In this document: piece after piece, positions 24,845-34,299 of the stretch
How positions within the stretch are numbered: the first letter of the stretch is position 1
Layout of the letters: every line of letters starts with the position of its first letter
From: Unio delphinus
Taxonomy: Eukaryota; Mollusca; Bivalvia; Unionida; Unionidae
Assembly: GCA_029339505.1 (NCBI GenBank)
Contig: JAQISU010000123.1
Coordinates: 248,001 to 312,000, forward strand
Length of the DNA: 64,000 bases
Direction: 5' to 3'
Notes under the pieces: generated by a model
Seen by the model: the letters and a program-made list of their open reading frames with translations, nothing else
Told to the model about the DNA's origin: nothing
Database searches by the model: none
Position numbers and translations under genes: made by a program

Positions 24845-25115
24845 ATGTACCAGCACGTAAAGGTTTTTATACACGACAGGGAAGCACTTGGAAATGCAGT
24901 CAAATTAATATTTACACAGTCTTCATTCAACATCGTTGATATAGTCATTGATGGTTTCGGTGACGAAGATTTTTTTTACTGACGCAAGAACAGTTAGATA
25001 GATTGCGGCTAGAACATATTTCTATGATCACGTGTGACTGAGATCAGATTAAAAACTACGCGCATTCCTGGATTATACTTGATGAACTTAAAAAAATATT
25101 TTATAGTTCTGAATA
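24845..25115 (+). pseudogene. Element A small protein of unknown function
   Basis: ATG 24845 opens a frame (MYQHVKVFIHDREALGNAVK) that shifts at the T-run near 24975 and continues as a helical segment (LTQEQLDRLRLEHISM) to a stop near 25113, with one internal TGA. The product would be about 88 aa, with no domain recognised. It is the last gene of the plus-strand structural block; the long inverted repeat follows 30 bp later. Confidence 0.4.
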
Positions 25116-25146
25116 AAATCAGTAAAACAGAATATTTCTTTACAGA

Positions 25147-25487
25147 TTTGATGCATTTCATCTTTTTTTAAAATCCATTTTAGTCAATTTTATCGTACAA
25201 ATCTGACAGATTTCTGATTTTTGTAGGGTTAAACATCGAGCCATTCTCTAAATGATTTATCGATAAATCGGTAATTTCATATTTTTTTTCTTCTGGTTTT
25301 TGTATATTCTCGTAAAAATATATCCGATTTTAGTTAATTTATGAGCAAAATATGGCAAATTTACCGATTTATCGATAAATCATTTAGAGAATGGCTCGGG
25401 GTTTTACCCTACAAATATTACAATTTTGATAGATTTTTCTATGATATTTCGACTAAAATGGGTAAAAAAAAGATGAAATGCATCAAA
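25147..25487. repeat. Long inverted repeat (fold-back) in element A
   Basis: The arms are about 25147-25277 and 25358-25487, separated by an AT-rich loop of about 80 bp. The outer ends (TTTGATGCATTTCATC and its complement) and the inner ends (GCCATTCTCTAAATGATTTA and its complement) match nearly perfectly, with a looser middle. Each arm also contains the perfect palindrome GATTTATCGATAAATC. It lies between the converging plus-strand structural block and the minus-strand genes. It could be a bidirectional terminator, a replication or packaging signal, or an inserted fold-back MITE; no clear target duplication is seen. Confidence 0.88.
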
Positions 25488-25495
25488 GGTTACAA

Positions 25496-25620
25496 ATCTG
25501 AATAAAAAAGGATATTATAACAGGATAAAAAAGGATATTATAACAGAATAACAAAATATAATAGAATAAGAAAGGATATTATAACAGAATTGAAAAAGAT
25601 ATAACGGAATAAAACAACAG
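25496..25620. repeat. Short tandem repeat, about 21-bp unit
   Basis: Four to five degenerate copies of a unit like AAAGGATATTATAACAGAAT, adjoining the inverted repeat. Confidence 0.75.
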
Positions 25621-25633
25621 AACTGTAGAAGAA

Positions 25634-26010
25634 TTAATTCAAGCTACCATCGGTAACAGCGTTTTCATTTATAATCTTTTTTAGTTGTCTCACGCGTGTG
25701 TTAATAATTTTGTTTGTTTCATATTCGTGAGACAGTTTCGATTTAATATTTTGTACTGCGATAGAAAGTGGTACAAATTTATCTACATCTGTTTCTTTTA
25801 CCATTGATAAGGACTGGAACATTGTAGACTGTATATTCTTTATCAGCCTATACTCTTTTGAAAGTGTATAACCACCTTAAAGATTTCGTTGTTGGATTGA
25901 CTCGAAATCACAAATTATTTTTTCTGGATCGAGTTGTATATTTATATTTTCATTTTTTAATTTTTTTTACTGCAGATATTATAGCATTAATATTTTCGAT
26001 GTTCAAATAT
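25634..26010 (-). pseudogene. Element A minus-strand gene of unknown function
   Basis: The open frame 25634-25822 extends upstream through one stop and one frame change to about 26010, adding a segment that reads LDPEKIICDFESIQQRNL and SKEYRLIKNIQS. The product would be about 120 aa, helical and charged, with no recognised domain. It is convergent with the structural block across the inverted repeat. Confidence 0.4.
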
Positions 26011-26084
26011 ATTTAACATATATATTTAAATTTAGCAAAATATGACTTTTAACCTCTAGGTTCGAGTGTTCTAGCAGGCTCAAG

Positions 26085-26240
26085 GCATATTATTGACAGC
26101 ACAACCTTTAACCCCAAGATGACCACCGTGCCCTTTCACGTCTAAGGCATATTCAGCACAGCACAACCTTTAACCCCAAGATCACCATCGTGCCCTTGCA
26201 GGTTTAAGGCATATGAAACATATAATCTTAATTAAGGACA
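26085..26240. repeat. Two-copy direct repeat, about 70 bp
   Basis: The segment CACAACCTTTAACCCCAAGA with its following 45 bp occurs at about 26098 and 26163, with a partial third occurrence of GACAGCACAAC at 26236. Local duplication in non-coding DNA of element A. Confidence 0.7.
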
Positions 26241-26594
26241 GCACAACATGAAAAACACAACATTAATATAATACGAATTAGGTATTACGATGACCTCTCT
26301 ACAAATATCAAACCTGGGTGAATAAAACGATCGCCCACCATGATTCGATTCATGGTGAGATGTGTTTACATAATTTCGATTTTTGAATTTTGAATTTTGA
26401 ATTTATATTTCGAATTTTTTATTTTTTCAAATCACGAGGTCCTGAGAGATGGCACCTTTTTGGAATACTGAAGGTCTCTAGGTTATAGTATTATATCTTA
26501 CTGAAAATATCTCCTCTCCCCCCAAAAATATATATTAGATAAATAGTAAAGTAATATAAGCAACAACTTAACTACAAAGAGACAGTCTCTCACT

Positions 26595-27095
26595 TCAACA
26601 GTATTGAAATGTAATTTTTTGTTTATATTTTTTAGAGAGAGCAGATTTGTATATATTTTCTGCGACAAATTGTACTGATTGTGATTGAATATCAAAGTAT
26701 TTACCAGCTGCATTCATTGATAGAAATATTATTTCTTCATCTGTCTCTATATTGATAGACTTAATCGTCCTTTTTCCTATTGTCTTACATTTACCAGTAT
26801 TACCGTATATAGAATTCTGACTCTGCGTAATAGCTCTCAGATTATCCAAGGAATTTTTTTCGGATCTGAATTGATATGGTCAATGACATGAACGTCTTCG
26901 ATAATTCCATTGAAATATTCGAATACGAATCTGTGACAGAGATATGTTCTTTATTTATTGATTTCATTACCACTGAACTTGAGATAACCAGTATTAATGA
27001 TATAACCAACTGGCTTCATTTAGTCGACAATTCCTGATAACACCTTCACGATTTGCTTCGTAGTTTGTTATAATAGGATGTATCATAAATTCCTT
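26595..27095 (-). pseudogene. HNH/NUMOD homing-endonuclease-like gene in element A
   Basis: The minus-strand reading from about 27090 gives [15 protein letters not shown] (NUMOD4-like start), then a frame change into an HNH core (NGIIEDVHVIDHINSD with the catalytic His, then DNLRAITQSQNS). The frame continues through 26595-26849 with a NUMOD1-like DNA-binding segment (SMNAAGKYFDIQSQSVQF). This order NUMOD4-HNH-NUMOD1 is that of HNH endonucleases common in phages and large DNA viruses. Two frameshifts make it inactive. Its presence in a Maverick suggests capture of a selfish nuclease gene; its orientation is opposite to PolB. Confidence 0.75.
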
Positions 27096-27102
27096 TTGCT
27101 CC

Positions 27103-27105
<3 letters not shown>

Positions 27106-27190
<85 letters not shown>
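27106..27190. repeat. (TA)n microsatellite inside element A
   Basis: About 85 bp of (TA)n between the HNH gene and the Cys-rich gene. Confidence 0.95.
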
Positions 27191-27191
<1 letters not shown>

Positions 27192-27303
27192 TTTGTTTAA
27201 ATCGTTATTTGCCTGAATCTTTACTTTGAAATCTAATCAGATAATCTTAATCTTCCGGGGTTTTCATAATCCCGTCGCTATCATTATTTTTTTGATCATA
27301 ATA

Positions 27304-27519
27304 TCATTTCAGTTCTCTGTATCTTTTACCACCACATTGCACACACAAGCGTGTTTCACATCGTACTCCAACACCACATTGTAAACACGGTTTTGGTCCT
27401 AGACTTCCATCTCGGAAACGTTGCGAGTGGATTCTGCAGAATTCGTTTACGCAAGATATGTTACAAGGATTAACAGAGCCGATCATCAACCACTTGCAGA
27501 GATTCCTTGTTTTAATCAT
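27304..27519 (-). CDS. Element A small Cys-rich (zinc-ribbon-like) protein, paralogue 1
   Basis: A 71-aa open frame starting MIKTRNLCKWLMIGSVNPCN. It has eight Cys and one His arranged as C..(I)GS..PC...C....CRIH, then PKPCLQCGVGV and CVQCGGKRYRE. The plus-strand gene at 32805-33113 has the same Cys pattern and the same CxGCxVGV and CxxCGG(D/K)(K/R)YR endings, so the two are diverged paralogues within one element. Likely a zinc-binding regulator or nucleic-acid-binding protein; no known family name. The frame is open here. Confidence 0.6.
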   Translation of the reverse strand: MIKTRNLCKWLMIGSVNPCNISCVNEFCRIHSQRFRDGSLGPKPCLQCGVGVRCETRLCVQCGGKRYRELK

Positions 27520-27564
27520 TATATATATGTAATATTTTTAATTTAAATACTTGTTTTAATTATA

Positions 27565-29264
27565 ATGATGGGGGAATTCGAGAGACTATCCAAGATAGAG
27601 CTTTCTAAAAATAAAAAATTTAATCTTGACAGAATATTCCCTGTGCCGATGCGAGATCTGGTTGATCCGACAGATTAAATCTTGATCAATAAAATACATG
27701 ACGCCAAAAAAGAATTTCAGAAAAATGAAGCATCTTATGTGTGATTGACGTTTAAGATTATAAGTGACACTAAAAACATAGATGATGCGATGAACGACAA
27801 ACGAGCGGCGATGATCATTAACTACCTTGACGATAGAAAGTATATTTTAAAGATCAAATTTATCGTACTATGAGATACAAACAATTGGATTATTTGTGAT
27901 AAGCGTTATCATGTCCTTCATAACGAAAAAACTGCCATGCTGAGTAAAGGTTCCAAACCAGGGATGTTGACCAGAATTGATAAACTATATTACGAAAGAT
28001 CTTATCATGTAACAGCGGTTATCTGTGGGATGTATCCGCTTGAGAAATCCAACATTGATAATCTAAAGCCGATGAAATTCTCGAAGATAAATTGTATTTC
28101 CATGCACGAGGACGGTTAACGGAGATATGTTTAACCTTATTAACGAAATAAGTAAAAACGATCCTGTATCCGTGTGGTTGTTTAGTTCTGAAGATGAATC
28201 CGATCAGTTTGTAAGACCAAATGGTGATATTTATCGAACAGAAACCCTCCACGAGAAAATGAGAGAATATACGCCTGACGAAAAATTACTCGGTGAATGT
28301 TTTACTGTTCCATTGGTTGCAGCTCATTTTGCTAGAGAGAAAAATTCATGGAAACCAACTCGGTTTGATCTTGTTGATGATATAATATTAGGTTGTATTG
28401 AATATGGTCAGGGTGGACTGTGGAACCGTAAATACTCGCGTAAAGATGTTATCTCGGTTGATATGGTTGCATGTTATCCGGGAAGTTTTCTGGGATACGG
28501 AGAGTGTTCTGGGTATTTTAAAAGATTCGGTCACCCGACACAAGAAATGACCCGAGTATCAATACATGGTCCATTACCTGATTTTGATATTACTGGATTC
28601 GCTTCTATTGAATCATTCGAGTTTACAGAAAACCTTCATCCGATCTGTTATGTTTGGTTCGGTAGACATTTTTCAGAAAAGAAGTGGGCTCCAATAGTAC
28701 TGTTATGATATATGCTCGATTGTTTAATGTTGACGTCGTTGATTGTCAGTGAAGCGATTATATCATTCCGAATGCAGACCAAAGTTTGGTTACCACAACA
28801 AAAGAAATATTCTGATGAAGAAAATCCTGATAAAGCCGACTTTGAAAATAAAATTGCAAAAGATCTTGACAGGAAAAAACAGGTAAATTTACCCAAGCAG
28901 GATCATACGATCATAAACGACATTGTGCAAGACTGATCATGGACGATGCTGAATTAAATTTTATAATCGCTGATATAACAAAACAAGTACGTTTAGAAGT
29001 CGGGATACAGCTTTCTTATCAAATGGAACTAAGTTAGGTACAATTGTGAGTTATATTGATTATATTATATGGCAGTATACCCATTTAGGATCTTCGATGC
29101 TTGCGTATGTTACGATTAATCTGTTATCCATGATACATAAAATTCCAGAGTTTGCTGTTAGAGTAGCTACCGATTCGTTTTATATCAGTAAAAAATATTT
29201 AAGATTGCTAGACCAACTAAATATCATCGATGATGCACCATGGGGTGAATGGAGAATAAAATAA
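27565..29264 (+). pseudogene. Element A family B DNA polymerase, decayed
   Basis: From ATG 27565 the reading crosses several stops through an unassigned N-terminal part (27565-28115), then the open frame 28127-28708. That frame holds a motif A region, VISVDMVACYPGSF, with the catalytic Asp. A spacer (28712-28936) leads to 29046-29264 with motif C (VATDSFYI, catalytic Asp) after SYIDYIIWQYTH. The exonuclease motifs cannot be located with confidence. The palm differs strongly from the lineage-B enzyme (52988-57058), which has the YFDTDS form. An SF1 helicase and an HNH domain follow immediately, so in an intact relative these may form one multidomain protein. At least five breaks. Confidence 0.75.
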
Positions 29265-29271
29265 AGAGAAT

Positions 29272-30410
29272 ATGCTCGATTATTCTGAATCAGCAGATGT
29301 TCTGATTAAAGAAATTTACCGTAGAAATAATCGGATATTAAAACCATCATCTGCACCATCAATATATGATCCCGTAGCTAGACACAAAACGATTTATCTC
29401 AATGGACCTGGAGGATCAGGAAAGACGACACGTGCGATTGAACTATTTCAGAGTTCAGATATGATCGTTTTGACACCTACACACAGACTTGCGCGAGAAA
29501 TGACCCAACGAGGAACACGTTCATGTACTTATCACAGCTTTTTCCGATGGAGCGGAGACGCATGGAATCCCGATCGAATGGGAGATAAATATATTCCGAA
29601 GATCATAGTTTGGGATGAAATATATACTGTATCATTAGATAATCTAAAAATATTTGTTGATTGGTTGTTGACGAAACACACTGCTGTAATAATGTGTGGC
29701 GATCATGGTCAACCACCACCCTTTGTTGGACCGTCTCCACACGAATGGCTAAAGAGATCCGTTGACTATTACAAAGAAATAGTTGACGATCATAGAGCAC
29801 TTGATTCAGCATTTTTTGAGGGAGTTTAAAAAATTAATCAGATTACAACCGAATAAAATTCAATGTGAGGTTATGCGTAATATAATCTCAGAAACCTCTT
29901 TGAACGACTTTTGGGATACGTGGAGACCAAATGATCTGATAGTTGCAAGTAGAAAGCTAGTTCGTGACATACTTCAACAAAGATTATTTCTGCTACATAA
30001 AGAAAAATTCGCAGAGTTGCCGGTACCATTATGTTATCGCTCAGCAGATACGCGACGACAGAATATTATCGTTGACATACCAGGACAGACGGAGAAAAAA
30101 AATCTCGTGTTGAATGATATTGTTTTAGTTGATGTCAATGTTGTTGATAGCGCTTTATCGGATTGGACGCTAGGATACGCAATGACAATGCATTCATCTC
30201 AAGGATTAACTGTTTCTGATATAGTTGTCTGGATTGTGGACGATCATACAGAGTGGTCGAATTTAGTTTATCTTGCGGTGTGTCGCGTCAGGAAAATATC
30301 GCAGCTACGTAGGATTGTCGTGAATGCGTCAGAAACCAATGGCAATGTTGACAATGATACAGTAAGAAAAAAATTAGATGGCTATAAACAATGTGATAAA
30401 AAATAAACGT
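29272..30410 (+). pseudogene. Element A SF1 helicase, one frameshift
   Basis: Frame 29272-29829 carries motif I (Walker A, GPGGSGKTT), Ia (LTPTHRLA), II (IVWDEIYT, DE box) and III (CGDHGQPPP). After a frameshift near 29815 the frame 29783-30406 carries the C-terminal motifs GYAMTMHSSQGLTV and YLAVCRVRKISQL. This set and spacing are those of superfamily 1 helicases of the Pif1/RecD type. It starts 8 bp after the PolB frame, so it was probably the polymerase's C-terminal half. It likely unwound DNA during element replication. Lineage B has no helicase in the sequenced part. Confidence 0.85.
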
Positions 30411-30451
30411 GACTTATTAGATCTGGACGTGCAATTTATTAACATTGAAAC

Positions 30452-30621
30452 AACAACAGGATAATCACTGTGCAAGCTGTAATTGTATAATGCTGTGGCA
30501 ATACTCGAGTAAAAATCCTAGACAATTTAACGTAGATAGGAAAGATAACAGTCTTGGTCATACACGTGATAATGTGATGTTAACTTGTCTTGAATGTAAT
30601 CGGCGTAGAGGTGCTAGTTAA
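30452..30621 (+). pseudogene. HNH domain at the 3' end of the PolB-helicase unit
   Basis: After a frame change behind the helicase, one frame reads a zinc-binding HNH fold: CASCNC, then FNVDRKDNSLGHTRDN with the DR/His core, then LTCLECNRRRG. The second Cys pair and the following Arg-rich end are typical of HNH endonucleases. It ends with TAA at 30619-30621, overlapping by 8 bp the stop of the opposite-strand integrase gene. I infer that it was the C-terminal domain of the replication protein. Confidence 0.7.
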
Positions 30622-31552
30622 GTGAATGTGGTGGTAATTGTGTATCCTCGGGAATTACCTGTAATTGTTCACGTGTAAATCCACGTTGCGGAGCAGTTGA
30701 ATCTAATTTGTAGATTGCAGGTCTACCTGTGGATCGTACCACACTGGATATCTTGTGTGTAGTAATACTCCAAATAGGACCTGTCGCTCTCTTTTTTCCT
30801 CCTTCAAGTTCACCTCGTTCGTATAAATACCTGACGATGACATTACCTAATATTGGATGTGGTGAAACATTATGCTGTGTTGGTATATATTTCCTTGTAA
30901 TCGCATTAATAAGTTTCATGGCAGTTGTTCGAGTAACCTCATTGTTTAATGCAGCTATCACACTTGGTAATCTTGCAACCCATTCACGAAATCTTGTATC
31001 CTGAATGAATTCCTTCGCGTATTGATATCCAAATAATTTTCAGCAAGTGTTCTATTAAATCGTTCTACGATCGCTTGATCACGATGAATTTCAGTATGTT
31101 CTCGTCGTATTTTAACATTATGTAGCTTTATTAATGATGATACTGCACCAATAAAATTCTTTGCCAGGATCAACTTATAATAGTTGTGGCCATCGTAAGG
31201 GTCCTCGTCGATAAATTCGTTCGAAGGCAGATGCAACTTCAGTAGCTGTTTTAGTTGATAGTGGTTCTGCTTCTTTATATCTACTTGAAACATCAACAAC
31301 GGTTAATGCGTATTTAAATGTTACTCTACGCATACGATCATGAGGTAAAAACAATATCAGCCTGATGAACTTCATTAGGAACATTAACATCAAAATATGC
31401 GTACTCGATTCGTTTAGGCGGTGGTAGGTAAATTTGCCATATTGCTTGTCGTGCTAAGGACGCTGCGGCGGTAGAACGTGTGACATTTGCTGCAGTAGCG
31501 AGTTTATCTACCTTTCCAGTATCCTCTTGGGCTATAATAAATTGATTGCATT
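30614..31552 (-). pseudogene. Element A retrovirus-like integrase
   Basis: Minus strand. The reading begins near 31552 with an N-terminal segment (IYYSPRGYWKG), then a helical zinc-binding-type region (SLARQAIWQIYLPPPKRIEY). The core follows: VHQADI with the first catalytic Asp, the frame 31175-31393 (ALTVVDVSSRYKEAEPL), and VERFNRTLAE with the catalytic Glu (frame 30958-31299). The second Asp region is disrupted. The C-terminal part (30614-30961) contains RYLYERGELEGGKK and SVVRSTGRPAIYKL, an SH3-like DNA-binding tail, but no chromodomain. At least four frameshifts. The enzyme would have made the short target duplication seen at the element ends. Confidence 0.85.
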
Positions 31553-32061
31553 ATAATCAATTCCCCAGCTCCTATTGCTAATTTGGTTTTCATCGCAGAT
31601 TTTACTAACCAATTGGCTAATCCCTCCTTGAGATTTTTATCTTTTATGGAATTTAATGCGTGAATCAATTTCACATCTGCATTATGTTGCTGTTCTAGAT
31701 CTTTACTTTTATAAGCCACATCATGAACGTGACACGCTATATCGATTGCATTTACCGGATATTCACCGGATTTTGGTTGATCTTGTTCATCAAGTCTGAT
31801 ATCAAGTCGAGTGCCAGGACCGCAGTAATTATATCCTGGAAGATTTTTTTTTCCTCCGGGATATTTAGCCCACTGAGTTCCTGGAAATTTTGACATTAAT
31901 GTTGCAATATCACCACCGGTTTTATTTGGTAAAAAGGAAACTTTCTTTCTGCCACATACGGAACATTTTCCACTGTATGCTAATCTTTTATATTTTGTTG
32001 TAACCGTAGATAAATCAGTAATTGGTGTTTTAACCTTACAGCGTAAACAATATAAATCCAT
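31504..32061 (-). CDS. Element A phospholipase A2-like protein with N-terminal zinc ribbon
   Basis: A 185-aa open frame. Residues 1-45 have two CxxC pairs (CLRC, CSVC), a zinc ribbon. Residues about 65-85 read NYCGPGT, the calcium loop, and residues about 105-120 read DIACHVHDVAY, the His-Asp catalytic helix of phospholipase A2 in the parvovirus VP1 style. A helical tail follows. In parvoviruses this domain opens endosomal membranes during entry, and PLA2 domains have been noted in adintoviruses. The frame lacks a stop before the integrase start and runs 15 codons into it. The calcium loop and His-Asp pair are kept, so this gene is less decayed than its neighbours. It is divergent from the ATPase gene by 16 bp. 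Confidence 0.8.
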   Translation of the reverse strand: MDLYCLRCKVKTPITDLSTVTTKYKRLAYSGKCSVCGRKKVSFLPNKTGGDIATLMSKFPGTQWAKYPGGKKNLPGYNYCGPGTRLDIRLDEQDQPKSGEYPVNAIDIACHVHDVAYKSKDLEQQHNADVKLIHALNSIKDKNLKEGLANWLVKSAMKTKLAIGAGELIIMQSIYYSPRGYWKGR

Positions 32062-32077
32062 GATATAATATTATGTT

Positions 32078-32738
32078 ATGGATGTAATTGATTTTTCAGC
32101 GACACGAAAACGAGAACAGGTAAAACATCATCCAGCGGTACCAGATTTGATCAGAATGGTACTAATAGGCCCGTCTGGATCCGATAAAACACAACTATTA
32201 CTTAATTTGATAATGAGATGGTTGAAATGGAATAAATTGTATTTAGTTGCACCATATGTAGATGATCAGAGATGCTACGAAGTACTTAATGAATTTAATG
32301 AAAACGCACGATTGCTGAGCGGTGATGATATTATTGATTTTATAACCGACATTGATGAAGCACCATCTGTCGATGATCTCGATGGATTCGTTAATAATTT
32401 AGTTGTGTATGATGACGTAATGCTAGATAAACAAACGAATCCGGCAAGAATATTTTCTCGAGGACGGCATCAAAACACTGATGTTATTTACGTAACTCAG
32501 CGGTATACACAAATTCCGAAAGTAATCAGAGATAATTGTAATATTTTAGCTGTATTTAATGGAATTGATACACACGCTAGGAAATACTCATAGGACCTGG
32601 TGTAGCGTGGATATGGACATAAATAAATTCAGAGATTTCTTTTCACTCGCGCAAGTAACACCGTATGGTTATATAACAATAAATCTGCATGATCCCAGGA
32701 CAAGATATCGTGTAGGTATCGATAAATTATTTGGCTAA
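32078..32738 (+). pseudogene. Element A A32-like genome-packaging ATPase
   Basis: Frame from ATG 32078 with Walker A GPSGSDKTQ (the glycine before the Lys is Asp, a disabling change), Walker B NLVVYDDVM and the downstream SRGRHQNTDVIYVTQRYTQ segment, typical of the FtsK/HerA-related packaging ATPases of Mavericks and poxvirus A32. The frame 32078-32593 ends early by a frameshift; the C-terminal part continues at about 32610-32738 (FFSLAQVTPYGYITINLHD). The length of about 220 aa is normal. The first 52 residues have a counterpart in the window-start copy, where Walker A carries a different change. Confidence 0.88.
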
Positions 32739-32804
32739 TTTGTTGCAGCAGATTGACAAAATAACGATATCCTCTAACTAAATTAAATAGATACTATTTG
32801 ATAT

Positions 32805-33113
32805 ATGAAAAATTGTACATGGTTACGTCAAGGAAGTACAGATAAATGTAATAAAAAATGTCGTGGAGAATACTGCAAGAAACATAAATATATCCTATCA
32901 AAAAATCCACATGCTGGTCCTCGACATTGTGTTGGATGCAATGTTGGCGTTCGAGGACAATATCGGATTTGTAATGAATGTGGTGGAGATAAATACAGAA
33001 CTTTGATGGCGTATTACCGTCGTAGGATCGAGGAAGGGGTATTGATATCTAGAAAAGAAACCCCTCCAACCGAGGAAGAATATTACTCAAAGTACAATAA
33101 ATTCTCAGATTGA
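32805..33113 (+). CDS. Element A small Cys-rich (zinc-ribbon-like) protein, paralogue 2
   Basis: A 102-aa open frame, MKNCTWLRQGSTDKCN, with the pattern C.WL..GS...C...C...YCKKH, PRHCVGCNVGV, and CNECGGDKYR followed by an acidic, Tyr-rich tail. It mirrors the minus-strand gene at 27304-27519, with the same order of Cys/His ligands. Its stop lies at the inner edge of the right TIR. Likely zinc-binding; function unknown. Confidence 0.6.
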   Translation: MKNCTWLRQGSTDKCNKKCRGEYCKKHKYILSKNPHAGPRHCVGCNVGVRGQYRICNECGGDKYRTLMAYYRRRIEEGVLISRKETPPTEEEYYSKYNKFSD

Positions 33114-33344
33114 TCGTTTGTCCGATTATTCATTTTATTTGATCTATGTACAAGATCTTTTTTATATCATCAGATTGACAATTTAACACATAGAGAGAGC
33201 AGCAGAGAGGGGTCGACTACAACATTGGTTTGGGTCAAGCTAGATGTAGTCATTGAACTGACTTCAATGTTAGTCACTATTAGTCGATTTGGTAATCAAA
33301 TAAATGTGACGTTTCGATTTAGTCTGTTCACTCTCTCTGCTGCT
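33106..33344 (-). repeat. Right terminal inverted repeat of element A
   Basis: Inverted copy of 17953-18191. It ends CTCTCTGCTGCT at 33344, directly followed by GATGA(A), which also stands before the left TIR. The plus-strand frame starting at 33225 is a non-coding artefact of the TIR and minisatellite. Confidence 0.93.
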
Positions 33345-33705
33345 GATGAAGGTAAGAAGACTGTACATTGTCCATTACAGTGTAAGGGATATTGGGAAAG
33401 AAATCGTACAGTTTCATTACAGTGTAAGGAGATGAAGGTAAGAATATTGCACAGTGTCCGTTACAGTGTAAGGGATAGTGCAAAAGAAATCGTACAGTTT
33501 CATTACCGTGTAAGGAGATGAAGGTAAGGATATTGCACAGTGTCCGTTAGAGTGTAAAGGATATTGAGAAAGAAATCGTACAGTTTCATTACAGTGTTAT
33601 GAGATGAATGTAAGGACATTGTTCAGTGTCCGTTAAAGTGCAAGGGATATTTGGAAAGACATCGTACGGTTTCATTACAGTGTAAGGAGATGAAGGTAAG
33701 GACAT
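33345..33705. repeat. 86-bp minisatellite, right part
   Basis: Unit starts TTTCATTAC(A/C)GTGT at 33412, 33498, 33584 and 33670, exactly 86 bp apart. Same unit as at 17757-17952 on the other side of element A. Confidence 0.93.
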
Positions 33706-33995
33706 TTTTAAGATTAAATTTCTTCAACATCGAATTGTCAGATAAGGTAACGATTATCTGCGGTATATGGAGATGTAGTATCATCTGTACCAATCCTGCA
33801 TACCTTGCAGACGACATTTTAGGTTATGTTTTTCTTGTCAGTGTTGTGTCTTGGAAAAATCTGCAAATTGAGATACAGTAATATTTTTGTCAAGATCTTA
33901 GCATAAATTGTTTTATCGTTTTTTATTTTTATTTTTGAAATAATTTTAACGCTGACATAGATTTAATTTTTTTAAATTTCGGAGACGTGTAATTA
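33706..33995. other. Intronic DNA, no feature
   Basis: AT-rich spacer between the minisatellite and copy C; nothing recognised. Confidence 0.4.
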
Positions 33996-34260
33996 GACAG
34001 GTTGGTATTATCGGAAGTGTCTGGGGCATTTATAGGAGTTTCTCGTCGGTCGGCCAAAATTGTTTTACCCATTTGTAGCAAGACATATTTACCTGCTCAC
34101 AAGAAGGATTCTTTGAGGCTTTGCTTGTATAAATGGCATTTTGGAGAAATTCTTTGCCTTGAGTCAAAGCGGCGTCTGTCAAGGTGTGCAAACTTTGCTT
34201 CACCATCGGTTTCTTAAGAAGGGCCACCGAACAAAACGCTGATTTCAGCATATATCCTAA
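33996..34260 (-). pseudogene. Copy C: gene downstream of the minor capsid protein, remnant
   Basis: A 73-codon minus-strand frame (34030-34251) contains TLTDAALTQGKEFLQNAIY, a helical segment of the kind found in the small Maverick gene after the minor capsid protein. The corresponding part of element B lies beyond the window, so this remnant hints at what follows there. It has no clear start. Confidence 0.4.
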
Positions 34261-34299
34261 ACCATGTCCTCGTTTTCGAATGACTCCTTGGCATGATAC

